Source of the DNA: Carallia brachiata
Taxonomy: Eukaryota > Streptophyta > Magnoliopsida > Malpighiales > Rhizophoraceae
DNA: 64,000 nucleotides
Direction: 5' to 3'
Assembly: GCA_021464245.1 (NCBI GenBank)
Contig: JADCRB010000157.1
Location: 785,963-849,962, forward strand
The notes beneath the pieces were generated by a model, which did no database searches, was not told the origin of the DNA, and saw only the letters and a program-made list of their open reading frames with translations. Shown here in pieces: positions 36,601-48,600 of the stretch. The translations under genes were made by a program, and so were the position numbers. The first letter of the stretch is position 1. Every line of letters starts with the position of its first letter.

Positions 36601-36688
36601 CCATGGATAATAGAGTCACTAAGCATGTCGGAAACCCCAGCCGACGACGACGACGACGTTTCCCGGTGGGAATTGCTCCGTCTTCCAT
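33610..36688 (-). CDS. GOST/lung-7TM receptor family membrane protein with one apparent frame break
   Basis: Related to the plant lung seven-transmembrane receptor proteins (GPR107/108/TMEM87 superfamily), usually Golgi/TGN proteins of uncertain function. Exons are 36688-36396, 35985-35052, 34797-34704, 34550-34414 and 33757-33610, about 534 aa. A cytosolic Arg-rich start and signal/TM segment are followed by a luminal domain (EVVEINSTGMYYLYFMFCDP) and seven helices starting near KMTPLMTFFGVMSLAYLALG. The tail is acidic (EENGEDIDEEG). Exon 3 is 94 bases between two phase-0 boundaries. Read straight it ends in TGA at the exon edge, but skipping one base in the AAAA run (34776-34779) restores ELYRKFTNALAVSVLLSIAW, which is the family sequence. 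The other exons are clean. Confidence 0.9.
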
Positions 36689-37884
36689 CTCCGATGTGTT
36701 TGATTCGTTTCGGTTTCGCTGACCCTACAGCGGAGAAGCCACCCCCTACAATTTGGGCAGAGACAGGCCTTCTTCAGGCATAAAAAATAAAAATAAAAAT
36801 TGAAAAAATAATAAAGAAGAAGTGGAAAAATTAAGAAAAGAAAGATAGAAGGCCCGATCTTTAGGCCCAGTACTCTCAGACAATAACCACATCAGATTAT
36901 AGCTTGGGTTGGGTTAGTCCAACTATCCAAAAGTGGGTTGGGCTTTCTTTACCATTTTTAGTTGATCAAAAAAATTAAAAGTCTAATTTTTCCCAGATGT
37001 GAAACTCCTCTTTTACACTTTCTTTCTTTCTTCTTTTATATATCTAATCCATTAGCTTCTCGGGGACACCAATTTATTATATTCATATTTTAAAAGTCTT
37101 ACATAAAATGGTTGTAGGATTTGTATAAATGAAAGAATTGCTTCATTGTATAACTCATGATTTAAATAGATTTTCATATGATAAAAAAAAAAAAAGTATT
37201 AAGTGTGAACTAAAAAATAGAAATAATTCATGTATTTCTACAAGTTTCATACCTCATATCCTAAGAGAAAATATAGTAATTAATAATTTAAATCTCTGTC
37301 TTTGAAATTTTAAATTATAATTCTGAAAAAAATAAGATAAGATTTACGCAGAATAAAAAGAATTATTTTCATTTTGAAGTTCTTTTTATTAGAACCAATC
37401 AAGGTTTAAGTTCTTCATATAAACATTTCGAGATGACATTGTGGACTTTAAGTATACAAGCAATGTTAATTAAAAGCGGCCACTAAATCCCATAGCATTC
37501 AGAACGTTCATTCTCAAACGTCAACAACGACAAGTTAAATTTTAATAATGAGCTTAGCGCATCAGATAGGGCATTAAATGTTCTTTAATAGTCCGCCATT
37601 TGGTCTAGTGATACACCAAAACAAAAATTGTTTGGTCTTTCTCCACTACCTCAATCCAAGTTCTTAATTACCCAGAGAAAAAACAAAAAGGAATACTCAC
37701 AAAGCATTATTTTGGGCAACCAATGAAAGAACCAATACCTAATCTCCGCCAACGCATACATTACAATTCTAGTAACTTGATAAAAGTAAAATGGAATATT
37801 CTATAACCAGTAATACTGCAAAAATACATTAATAAGTTAAGTTTTTTTTTTCTTTTTATCTATTAAGAAGTCTATTGGCCTATA

Positions 37885-38010
37885 AATTACAAAATGAGAG
37901 TAATTTTCTCATTTCTCACATCTCTTTTTTTAAGATTTGAATTCAAAATATCTAAAATAAAAGTTTAAAATCTAACTATTGAAACGTTTACTAAGAAACT
38001 AATTTTCTTT
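37885..38010 (-). mobile_element. SINE-like repeat copy
   Basis: On the minus strand the stretch gttagattttaaactttta then ttttgaattcaaatc, followed by an A-rich agagatgtgagaaatg, parallels a similar stretch at 41150-41235 (minus), which has cagtctagtagttataat and gttttgagttcaaatt. Two related copies support a small repeat family with Pol III-like boxes. Ends were not defined. Confidence 0.35.
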
Positions 38011-38245
38011 ACTTTATGATAGTGGGTATATGCCACCGCCAATAGATAAATATTCTAGGCCAGTATACTTTATGCCAGCGGTTTGTTGCTCAAGTGCCAC
38101 ATGCCCTTTAATGTCCATTACGCATACTCCACAACAGAGGGCATAAGTTATATGTAATAGGGATAAATATATATAGCAAGCAAATCAAAAGCATGCCCAA
38201 CATCATGACCTAATCCCCATTATCATGTTTTCTATTGGATGAAAC

Positions 38246-38256
38246 CGATATATAGG
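38246..38256 (+). promoter_or_regulatory. TATA-box candidate for the DUF599 gene
   Basis: A gatatataggg motif lies about 50 bases upstream of the ATG at 38302, a plausible distance if the 5' leader is short. It is inferred from position and sequence only. Confidence 0.4.
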
Positions 38257-38301
38257 GGGAGTTTGGGCTCTCAAATTAATCAAGTATAGCTTCAAAGAAA
38301 T

Positions 38302-39284
38302 ATGGGTATAGTGCTGTATCTAGACACCATATTGATCCCTTTGAGTTCATTTCTCTTGTTTGGTTACCATGCCCATCTTTGGCATTGTTTGAAGAACAAA
38401 TCTTCCCAGACCACTATTGGAATCGAAGCATCGAGGAGGAAATTGTGGTTGGTCAACATGAAAAAGGTAACTCACGATATCAATGTATGACACCTGCATA
38501 TGGTTGATTAATATTTAGACTTTATATTTTTGTTAGATATAATTAAGAGGAAAAAAAGTAGGAATCCTGAACTTTTTACCCGAAAGTTTCTCAAATTGAA
38601 ACTTTTTACAATAAAAAAAAGAAATGTATTTTTTTTTTTTTGCAAATAGTATAATTGTAATTTTAAAAAATCAAATAATCATTTAAATTCAGTCAAAAAT
38701 TCAAGATCCATAACCATAGCCTAATTAAGATGGGTTTAAATTAATGTTGTCAAATGCAGGGTGGCGATAAGAAGGCTGTATTAGCCGTACAAAGCTTGAG
38801 AAACACCCAAATGGCAACTACATATGCTGCTTTAATGGCCATCCTATTGAACACAGCGTTGGCATCTTTGATAAATAACACTTACAACACAAGCCATCAC
38901 ATCCTGATCAATAATGAGATTTTCGGCTGGCAATCCGGTAAGATGTACGCTGTAAAGTTTGGCGCAGCGTCTTTATTTCTTCTGGTTAGCTTCTTGTGCC
39001 ACTCCGTGGCACTTGGCTACTTGGTTGATGCCACTTTTTTTATCAATATTTGTGATGAATTCTCTTCGTCGTCTACTTATACACAAGATATGTTCGAACG
39101 AGGGTTCCTTCTGGCTCTTATAGGTAATCGGTTTCTATGCATGGCCTTTCCTGTGCTGATGTGGATGTTTGGTCCGTTGCCAGTATTCCTGTCCTCTCTT
39201 GCACTGGTTTGGGTGTTGTACATGCGTGACTTTGCAAGGTCAAGTCAACAAGTAGCGACGTCAACATGCATACCCCCAACATAA
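38302..39284 (+). CDS. DUF599 family membrane protein
   Basis: Two exons, 38302-38466 and 38760-39284, join in phase 0 at gtaact...gcag and give 229 aa. The protein has a hydrophobic N-terminus (YLDTILIPLSSFLLFGYHAH), the family's conserved QSLRNTQMATTYAALMAILL stretch, and further helices (FGAASLFLLVSFLCHSVALG, FLCMAFPVLMWMFGPLPVFL). This is the usual DUF599 layout of about four TM segments. The function is unknown and membrane location is predicted. The frame is intact. Confidence 0.9.
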
Positions 39285-40549
39285 ATATGTATGACTATGC
39301 CACACCATTACAGGGAAAATGGGAAATTTATAACCGAAATGATAGACTGACGCGGAGGGGGCTAGTGCAGAGAGATGACAATCTCTTATCCGTATATTGT
39401 TAATAAGTCTGTATATAAATTTTAGTTGTATGATGCATCCTACGTTTTAAAAAAATATAAAATTGTGAAAATTTATGAAAACTTATGATATATGATACAA
39501 TTAAAATTTATGTGCAACAATGTTATTAAAAAGGTGTAAAAAAGATATCTTCCGCTCTGCATCAGCTTACTTCACGTTAGTGTATCAATACTCAGTTTGT
39601 GAACATTGGTCATCGAGGGAAAGCCTCATCTTCATCTCTTCATTAATTTATGTTGCCTAGTCACTGAGGCGGGGTCCTTTCTATTTCTACACAAATTGAA
39701 TTGTGTTGGATCTCAATCAAAATCCAATGGATCCGATAGCCTAGCATTTTAATTAATTAGTCGCCAAATCTTATTACTTAATTACAAGAAAAACATCACT
39801 GGGTTGCTGTTATTTTAGGTGACTGCTAAATATTTATTATTATATGATGTATTAGACGAAATATACGACGAATAATTTAAAAATACGACTCCTAACAATG
39901 ATATATGACATGTCAGACGAAATTATATGATGTAATATTAAAATTACAATAATAACAACAAAAAAGTAAAATCATTTATTAATTAAAATTCACGAAAATC
40001 ATAACTGATAATCAAAAAGTGTTTTCCTTTTAAGAAAAAGGGGCATAAATCATAATGGAATGTATTGCATATCGATATGTAAGAACAATGTATGATAAAC
40101 CGACTTCTTTTAACCCCATAGTATTATTCAGATTAACCGACTCATTATGCTATAACATGTTTCCAAGGAAATTGAAAAGAATATGTATAAACACAAAGGT
40201 GGTTGTTTAATGGTGATCTGGTATGTTTTTCTTTGTATTAATTTAAGTTTGGATTTTTTTATTATCTGCCCCCGAATAATAAGGGAATTTATTGAAACGA
40301 GATTTTGGATTCAAAACTCGTTAAACCGCATTCAAACTGTAACTCACTTGAATCTAATAATATTTCTGTGATGAGTGCTCTCTATTAAGAAGATTAAACG
40401 AGGATGTAAATAGGTAGTTCTTGGTGTTGACTCACAGACACAATATAACTGCAGTGCAATTTTTTTGATAAAAAAACAATACATATGGTACGGATGTTTT
40501 TTCGGTACGGATATTTCATGCATAGGATTTAGATTTTTTGTCCCTATGC

Positions 40550-40926
40550 AATATAGGCGGTGCCTTTGCCGTTGTTGCTAAACCCTGGGCTATCCTTCAT
40601 GAACTGTGTTGTGCTTGGACGTTGGGTCTTCGGAGAGTTTTATTGGAAGTGGATTCCCCATCGGTCCTGATTCTTCCAAAGGGAGTGAAACCTTCTCATT
40701 GCCAAGCGAATATTATTATGGAGTGTCAGGCTTTGATATGAAGGCCATGGGAAATCCACATTTCTCACATATACATGGCAGCTAACAAGCTGGCCGATTG
40801 GCTCTCTTCATATGTCGCTTCCTTTCCGCTTGGGTTTCGATTCTTGGACCAGCCTCCTATTGGGCTTAGGCAAATCCTGTTGGAAGACTTGGTGGGAGTT
40901 AGTGTCCCTCGTTTGGTAGTCACTTG
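40550..40926 (+). mobile_element. LINE remnant, C-terminal part of RNase H domain
   Basis: The plus strand reads LHELCCAWTLGLRRVLLEVD, then with one frame change RPWEIHISHIYMAANKLADW and PLGFRFLDQPPIGLRQILLE ending in VPRLVVT and a stop. This is the classic order of the plant LINE RNase H end (EVDS, then HIYREANKLADWL). Upstream domains are missing. A separate T-run follows some 140 bases later. Confidence 0.65.
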
Positions 40927-41149
40927 AATGAGCACCTCCCTCCCTCTTGACCAAAATAACCGTTTTTTGTCCCTGCGACAGGTGGGCTTGGGCTTTGCTT
41001 ACGTGTCTGTGAGGCCCCCGTGCAACTACGCTCTGTTTTTTGGAGCTCCGTCTCCACCTGCGAGACAATTCTTTTTTTTTTTTTTTTTTGTTCATTTAAA
41101 GACCCATTAAACCGTGAGCTTACACAATGAAGTAGTTATCTCTTCCCAT

Positions 41150-41240
41150 AAATCTCATTTTTCTCTTCTTAAATTTGAACTCAAAACTCTATAATAAAAA
41201 CTTTGAATTATAACTACTAGACTGCCCCTAAGGGACCCTG
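41150..41240 (-). mobile_element. SINE-like repeat copy
   Basis: On the minus strand it begins gggcagtctagtagttata (box A-like), followed by gttttgagttcaaattt (box B-like) and an A/G-rich end. Related to the stretch at 37885-38010. Confidence 0.4.
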
Positions 41241-42113
41241 CCAGACAATTCTAAACTGAATTTAGCAGGTTAGTGCCCCATGCAGGCTTCTGAAGCACAA
41301 ATTTGTCTTTGGTGTCCAGGGACGGCGATGGGTGATTGGCAAGAAACGCATCAAGATCCCCAATGGTAAGGACGAATCTAGCTAAGGATGAGGGGAAAAA
41401 ATACTTATTGAAAGAAACGGTGTTGTGGAAAATGGAACTAAGCCCAGTGGAATGCACATTGTGCCCCCCAGCTTCTTAATGCCCGCTTCGAGCTCCATGT
41501 GCGGCATCTAATGCCATTTTCTTTTCCCATTTAGTTCACTTTTGTCTTGTTTTGTTTTTGTTTAATTTACTACACTTTTGTTTTTTTTTTTTTTTTTTTT
41601 TGAAAGAAACGGGTTCTTTATTAGTTTCTTAGCAGCCTATTTGCAATATATTTATTGAAATTATTTTTATTTATTTAAAATAAAAATCTCTATATTCATA
41701 TAAGTACTCTTTGTAAAAAATGCTTTATCTTTTAATAAAGCAAATTATTAGGAATGATTTATTACAAAGAAAAAAATATTTAAAGACACATTATATATCT
41801 ATCATGTAATTAATTATAAAATAGACATTAATTTTACTAATTATCAAATTTTATAAAGAATCAATTAAATAAATATATAAAAAATAAATGATTACATAAT
41901 TAAATGATCGTCTGTATATAAAAATAACGTAGTATTAACAATAAAAAAAATTAAAACATTATAATTCACACAATATAATTAAATTTTAATTTTTAAATTA
42001 ATTAATATAATTTTTTATTTTTACCCATACATATTAATTTTTAATATTATATTCATCCATATAAAGATTATCCTCCTTAAAAATGTTTTCTGCATCCGTA
42101 CCCGCCCAACGGC

Positions 42114-42282
42114 AAATCTGACAGCTCAAGATTTGAGCCCAAACAGTGTGAACAAAGTAAATAGTTTAACAACCTTTCATCAAAATCTGACGGCTCAAGA
42201 TTTGAGCCCAAACAGTGTGAACAAAGTAGCTGTTGTTTGCTGCTGAGTGTGAACAAAGTAATATCTAACAACCTTTCATAAG
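42114..42282. repeat. Tandem repeat, 69-bp period, about 2.4 copies
   Basis: Copies start at 42114 and 42183, each with aaatctgac, ggctcaagatttgagccc-type palindrome and cagtgtgaacaaagta. A third partial copy of gtgtgaacaaagta and caacctttcat ends near 42280. The palindrome inside each unit could form a small hairpin. Confidence 0.8.
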
Positions 42283-42932
42283 TGCCTGACTAGCTGCGGC
42301 CCGATTAACTGGGCCCGGGGACTTCTAGAACAATGGTCGTTTCAGCCGAACTTGTGGGCAGTCCTTTTGAATGAGACGCATTCAGTTGTTTCTCTTCCGA
42401 ATAGCTTTATTCACTGTTGTTTCCTTTGCAATGAAACCCATCTAAATTTGACAATTGTTATTGAATATTAATGAACTGCTATAACATTTGCAGCAAAATT
42501 AAAGGAACGGGGGAACAAAGTGACACTGAAAGCCAAAAAAATAAACTTAAATCCACTGGATGGTGCCGCCAAATTAAAGTGTAGGTATTATAAAAATATA
42601 ACTGTTCAGTAATTTAGTAAATTATATTAAAAATATAAAATTATAAATTATAAATTTAAAATTAAATAAGTATTGTTTTATAATTTAAAGTATAGATTTT
42701 ATAAGATATATAGTAAAAATTTATTTTCATTTGAAAAAAAAAATTTCCTAAAAAATTAAAACAGTTACACTTAAATTTTAACCAGTTGGACTTTTTTTTA
42801 GGTTTTTTCGGATACTGCGTCCAGCGCACTACTACCTATTCCCCTAAAGGTGCGGGAGAAACTTCTCGCGATTAGAAAAGTGAAGCATGTCGGATATTGA
42901 TGCAATGTATACAGAAGGCAGTGCCTGTCGGA

Positions 42933-43977
42933 CAGATCTAGAAAAAAATCTAGAAAAAAATCTGAGAGGGGATAAATTTTATATTTATAAATTTAATGAC
43001 AAAAATTATAAAATTAATATATATAATAAAAATAAAAATTATATTAATTATTTAGAATAATAAATATTATAACAATATCTTATCTGTTCTAATGTTTTAA
43101 ATTTTTTAATAAAATCGAATGCATTTTTTATATAAGTAATAATTTAATTATTTAGTCATTTATTTATAATGAGATATAATAATTTTTTCATTATGTTCAT
43201 TGTAAAAACAACAAAAAAATTATTTATTATAACTGTTATATCTAATAAAATTGAAGTCAATTTTATTAACGAATATACTTTGGATATACAAAAGCATTCT
43301 CAAATATTTTTTTTCTCTTTTAATAATATCCATTGCAAATATTTCTTTTCATTAATAGCAAAATATTTAAAAAAATATTATTGGTATTTATATAAGAAAA
43401 ATTTATTAAAAATTTTCAAATAAATAAAAATAATTTTAATAAGTGCATAGCAAATGAGAATCCAAAGAAAAAAAAATAATTTGAGAGAAGCAAAACAGTC
43501 GCTATTCAAAAGAAAAAAAACTAAAAAGAAATAAAAAGGGGGATTTGGTTTTTTCATAATTTTAAAATAATTGAAAATAATTTTAATATATGCATAACAT
43601 ATGAGAATCCAAAGAAAAAAAAATGATTTTGAGGCAAGCAAAGGGGCTTGGTTTTTTCATAATTTTAAAATAATTTAATAAATGTATAACATATGAGAAT
43701 CGTAAGAAAAAAAAAACAAAAGAAGAAGAAGATAATGATGATTTTGAGATAAGTAAACCAGTTGATATTCAAAAAAACAAAAAATAAAAAACTAAAAAGA
43801 GAGAAAACAAAATGAAAAGTGGTTTCAAAGGCTCGAACTTGTAACTCTCGGGAGTGGGGGGGAAGTGAAGTTTGCCACTGGACTAAGTGACCATTGCCGA
43901 TTATCTCCACCTATAAGTGTATATAACTTAAAAGTTCAGGAGGGGTAATTGCCTCCCTTAGTCCTACGCTAGATCTG
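42933..43977. mobile_element. TIR-bounded AT-rich element, ~1.05 kb
   Basis: The left end gacagatctag and the right end ctagatctgtc are inverted copies. Inside are AT-rich DNA and three degenerate direct repeats of a gcataacatatgagaatcc-type unit (about 43444, 43591, 43683). A short AT-rich open frame (43169-43423) has no transposase signature, so the element is non-autonomous if real. Flanks share gtgcc near both ends, but no clean target duplication is seen. Confidence 0.45.
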
Positions 43978-44134
43978 TCCCTGGTGCCGGACATACATAA
44001 GTACGAAAATATGGTGCGCAATTGTGACACGTTACTCCTTTGGAATTCGTCTGTTTAAGTTACACACACTTTTCGGAAGGACAATCGGACGACAGATTGG
44101 CCAGCAAAGAATGTCTACTAACTGTCTCGTTGCT

Positions 44135-44262
44135 TACATATGCTATATGAACCACCACCTGGGGTGGACCGATTTCTTGTAGATGACATATTAGCCCGTG
44201 GAACAGTTTTGTAGTTAGTTTAATAAGGCATTGTGCCCCCCTTTTGATAAAAAAAAATTGTC
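44135..44262 (+). mobile_element. LINE 3' terminal fragment
   Basis: The plus strand reads PPPGVDRFLVDDILARGTVL and a stop, like the extreme RNase H C-terminus of plant LINEs. It is followed by gtttaataaggcattgtgcc and an A run, a typical LINE 3' tail. Confidence 0.5.
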
Positions 44263-44320
44263 ACTTTTTTTCTTCCTTTTTAGGTAAAAAGAAAAAAGAA
44301 AAAAAAAAGTGACAATTGCG
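44257..44320. repeat. Perfect-stem hairpin (aattgtcac...gtgacaatt) with poly-pyrimidine arms
   Basis: The arm aattgtcactttttt is mirrored by aaaaaagtgacaatt, with partly paired T/C-rich and A/G-rich inner parts and a short loop near ttaggt. It directly follows the LINE tail. Confidence 0.7.
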
Positions 44321-44775
44321 CTGCAAGCCACAAGGCAGCATTATCACATGAACTCTTAAAAAGAGTAATAGAGTGCGATTCTTAATTTTTACAAAGGAAA
44401 AAAATTGATTCTTAATGCTTACAATTTTTTTAAAATTTTTTTTGAAAGTGACGATTGCATTTGTATTTTGTTTTGATATGACCTTTTTAAGTCTTTGTCA
44501 AACGTTTTGTCTATGAAGTAGTGGCACTGAAACAAAGACGTAGAAAGATCAAAAGAAAGCATATTCATCGTCTAATTTAGCGGTGTCCTTCTACCAACAC
44601 TGTGCCATGAGACGCAAAGGCCTGCGTTTTCTGACGACGTAGATCAGTTGATGTTAAAGGCACGCAGAGGAGTGGCGCCTTATTTGGAGTGGCGTGGGCT
44701 GCTCTTTGAACTTTTTGTCTTCAGCTTGTTTTTTTTTTTTTTTGGCACATCGCCAAATTTTTTTTTTTTTATACA

Positions 44776-45500
44776 TCAATTTTTGCATAGTTTTAAAAAT
44801 CAAATTAATCCAGCCGATTAGACAAAAAAATTGGTAAACCAGAGACTGAACCAGTCTAATTTTATCATAAAATCGAGATAAGAAATGAACTGCTCGAAAA
44901 CTGTTTGAACTGACCTGAATCAGTTTTAATTAGTGACCTAAAAACTGGTGAACTGGACAGTTCAATATTAACTCGGTATAGTTTTAAAAAATCAGACCGA
45001 CCTGATTAATTGGATCGAAAAATCGATGAACTGACACTCGGGTCACCTGAATTGTTTATTTAAAACGATGCCGTTTTATTTTTTTTATTTTTTTGATTAA
45101 ACATGAGAGTAAATCATACTTATTTATATTAATGAGAAATGTAATATTTTTTTATTATAAAGATTGACTCTATGATATTTTATTTTTACATATAAATGCT
45201 TTATTAACAGTTTTATAATATTTTATTTTTGATATTTATACTTTATTGATTCATTTAATTAGAAAACTATTTTAAATATATTATACTTTGATTTTATTTT
45301 ATATGTAAGTAAACTTATATTTTATTTTTTATAATTATATTCATTGTATGTTATTAAAAATAATAAATTATAAGAATTTATTATTATTTTATTAAATAAA
45401 AATTGATTCGCCAATTTAACTGGCGGTTTTTCAATTAAACCGCTAAACTACTAACTCATTTTTTTCACTTATTCAACTGATCCAATTTTAAAAATTGTAA
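44776..45500. mobile_element. Possible AT-rich non-autonomous element
   Basis: The left end (agttttaaaaatc, then aatccagc) resembles the reverse complement of the right end (caatttttaaaattggatcagt). The body contains several aaccggt/aactgg-like words and AT-rich DNA, recalling the element at 30598-31222. Ends are not precise. Confidence 0.35.
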
Positions 45501-45589
45501 ACTTTTCTCTTCAGCCAGTTGCCCGCTACTTTTCCTCCCTGTACACGAGCGTGAACTTGTGCAGTGTTAAACAGTGTTAATTTTTCTAG

Positions 45590-45685
45590 TACTCTTAAAT
45601 TAAAAAAAAATTAATAATTTTTTTATATTTATATATTTTATAATATTTTATAACATAAAATTTTAAAATATTTAACATTACCAAT
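45590..45685. mobile_element. Solo arm of the 3955-4122 MITE family
   Basis: In reverse complement this reads aatgttaaatattttaaaa, then ttataaaatattataaaata and a poly-T-like end, matching the left arm at 3955-4035. Only one arm is present, so it is a deleted or half copy. Confidence 0.5.
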
Positions 45686-48600
45686 AGTTAGAGATGGGTG
45701 TGGCTTCCAAACTTTGTACTTTGAACTTGTCCTTTGTGGATTTTGTACTGCAGTTTGCCTATTAACGAAGCTTTCCCTTTGTTAAACAAATGTTATTGTT
45801 TTTTTAGCAAATATGCAGGACTCACACCAGTCACGTCACTTCATCTATCCCTCTTCCGTTTCCTTTATTTCGTCTTCCTAATTTTTCCGATTCCTAATCA
45901 CTTTGGATCAAAGTCGATAACAAGCATTACACAGCACCAGTCGTAAAAATGAAACAAATGACCCTCAATAATTTTGTTAATTGATTGTTATTTTTTCGGG
46001 GGGGGGGGTCCCACCGTGCTTTCTTTTTTTTTTTTTTTCCTTCTAATGCTGGTGAATGTTAAAGCGAACAAAAACACGCTTTTTCACCAACTTTGGCAAA
46101 TTGGAACATTTGTGGTAAAATTATATAAATAATCGTTTCCGCTCGTACAATTCACTGCAATCGATCATTTATTAATGATTTTTTCCATGAAATAACATGA
46201 TATGACCATTATCCATACTGACGAATATGCATGTAATTAGACATACCATTGTGAAAATTTGCTTTTTAACTTTTTATAATTTATTATTGTTGTAACAATA
46301 AAATTTTTTTATTTTAATTTTATTTTTTAAAATAAAATATATATAAACTTAATATTACTTTAAATTTTAATTTAGATAATTAATTGTTATTAGTAAAATT
46401 TCGTAAATAAACCTTTAATAAAGTTTGTCATTATTTGTTATCAATTACATATTAACGCCGTTTGTTAGCTTTCAGCATCAACAGATGTTTCATTGGGATG
46501 ACTAACACTTTGGACACATATGTTGACGCAACACAACAGTGTGAATGCCAAATATCAAGACGTTCACATCCACAAAAATTTTCCAGGCAGCCCTTTAAAC
46601 ATGATTGGTGACCCGGCGTTGTGAGGATTCCATTGTGCTGATCTGCATTTTCGTCTCTTTATCGCGGAGGCAGTATTTATGAAACTACTTTATTGCGTTC
46701 CATGTGATGTGGGTCAGCTATGATACATATCCATTATATATCTCCAATCAAGTTTCGTCCGTATGCGCAAATGCAACAGAATCCAATTAAGAAATCTGCA
46801 GTAAATGCTTTTGCAACTTCTTTTCAACCGACCAATCCAAGATACTAACGAAATAAATTTTACAAAAAAAGACTTCTCATTTTGTTAATTGGACTCAACT
46901 TAGAACTTAATGGCTTAAGATAAGGTTTGGTGAAGAATTATTCATTATCATATGTCTATACCTGTTTAACTTATAAAAATCCACGGGGGAGGGGGGGGGG
47001 AGATATAAGAGTTGTTTTTTCTTCTTCAGGTTTTGTGATCGATCCTTTTTATCCCTTTTTTTCTGGATACATCCAATAGGCTATTTGAAAAGTGTAAGAA
47101 ATTTTCTTACCAACAAAAATTTTATAAATCCATCTAAGTAATCGTAGTTAAGTAGATCATGATCAATTTACTTAACATGTCTTCTATATACAATCTTGAG
47201 GCTGACATGTTCTTAAATATAGATTATATAATAAAAGTTGATGTTACTAATATATTATTTTACTTTTTCATACTTTTCATCATATTCATTTCTAAATAAA
47301 ATATTTTTAACTTTTTTTTTTTACATTACACTATTCTAAACACAGTAATGATAAAAAATTATTCTTTCTTCTACCAGTCATTCTTCACACTTTCATTCCT
47401 TTCATTTTCCTCTCCTTTTTTTTTTCTCAAACAAAGTATAAATCTCTGGATCAGGCTCCTAAGCACAACAACCCAATCGAGGGTTCATATTGTTGGACGT
47501 CATGTTCTTCAGTCAATAGTTCACGAAAGGTTTTCTTCCTAGCTAAATGGTGGGTGATTGGCTTGGATTTGTTTTCTTTACCGAATCAATGTCACTGTCT
47601 ATATTTTCTTAATGATAACAACATGTATTTACTATTGTCTAAGTAGCTTAATATCTCCACTTATCATCTACAGATTAGACTTAGTTTGTTGGCATTGGCA
47701 AGATATGATCAATTGTATTAGGTGCATTTGGAATATAAATCTTAAAATTAGAACGCCCATGTCATATTTAACTTTAGAGAAGTTGAAAAAAAGGGAACAA
47801 ATCTTGAATTTTTTTCCGTTGTTTAAATCATTGAACTTTAATGTTTTTCGCAAAAAAAAAAGGAATTATTTAAATCCAAATGATCTAATAAGTTATGCCC
47901 ATGATATGAACGCAAACAGGACCCATTAGTCAGTTGCATTTTTTCTTCTAACGTGGTGCTGATTTTCCACGGACAGACATGGTCTATTGATGTATTGAAA
48001 AAGATTTGTTATTTTACTATGTTATTTAAGTCTATACCGTGTGAAAAGAGGGGGGGGGGGGGGGGAAGAGAGAGAGAGAGTGAAGATTGAGCACAACCAT
48101 CAAATGTGTACTCATTGCACACACAGGCTATTTGCATCCGGTGATTTTAAATCTTTCAATAAATCCATTTATTTTGCCTTAAAAAAAAGGCAAAAATAGA
48201 AACAGAATATGTATCTAACACTATATATAAAAGCCATTGAAAGAGATGTTGTTTTTACTCTGGAGAGAACCATTTTTGTAGAACAATAAAAATCAAAATG
48301 TTGAGTGTTTTGTAATTAAGCCACTTCATTTTTGCTAGAGTTGCAAAATAGTTTAAGCAAATGATGAATTAAATGGTGGCTGAGGCTGAGAGTGTGAATT
48401 TCCACAAAATTCAAATAGCTTGCTTAATGATCAACGATATAAGCATAGTTTTAAATATTTATCCAACATTGGAAAGCATTGACCATAGTTTGCCTTTAAA
48501 AATGATATTTATTTTTTTTATAAAAAAATATTTTTACTGAAATTGATAATTTAGGCATATAAGTTGATTTATGGTTTATTCACGATGAAAATTTCTAACC

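Larger units (their letters stand above)
36689..38301. other. Intergenic region between GOST and DUF599 genes
   Basis: The GOST leader and promoter occupy about the first 200 bases. A SINE-like segment lies near 37890-38010. A TATA-like gatatataggg near 38247 lies about 55 bases before the DUF599 ATG. Confidence 0.45.

Noticed and set aside
48051..48065. Long G homopolymers (also near 9805, 46001, 46987)
   Set aside because: Could suggest G-quadruplexes, but isolated single runs without the four-tract pattern are more likely simple-sequence or assembly features.
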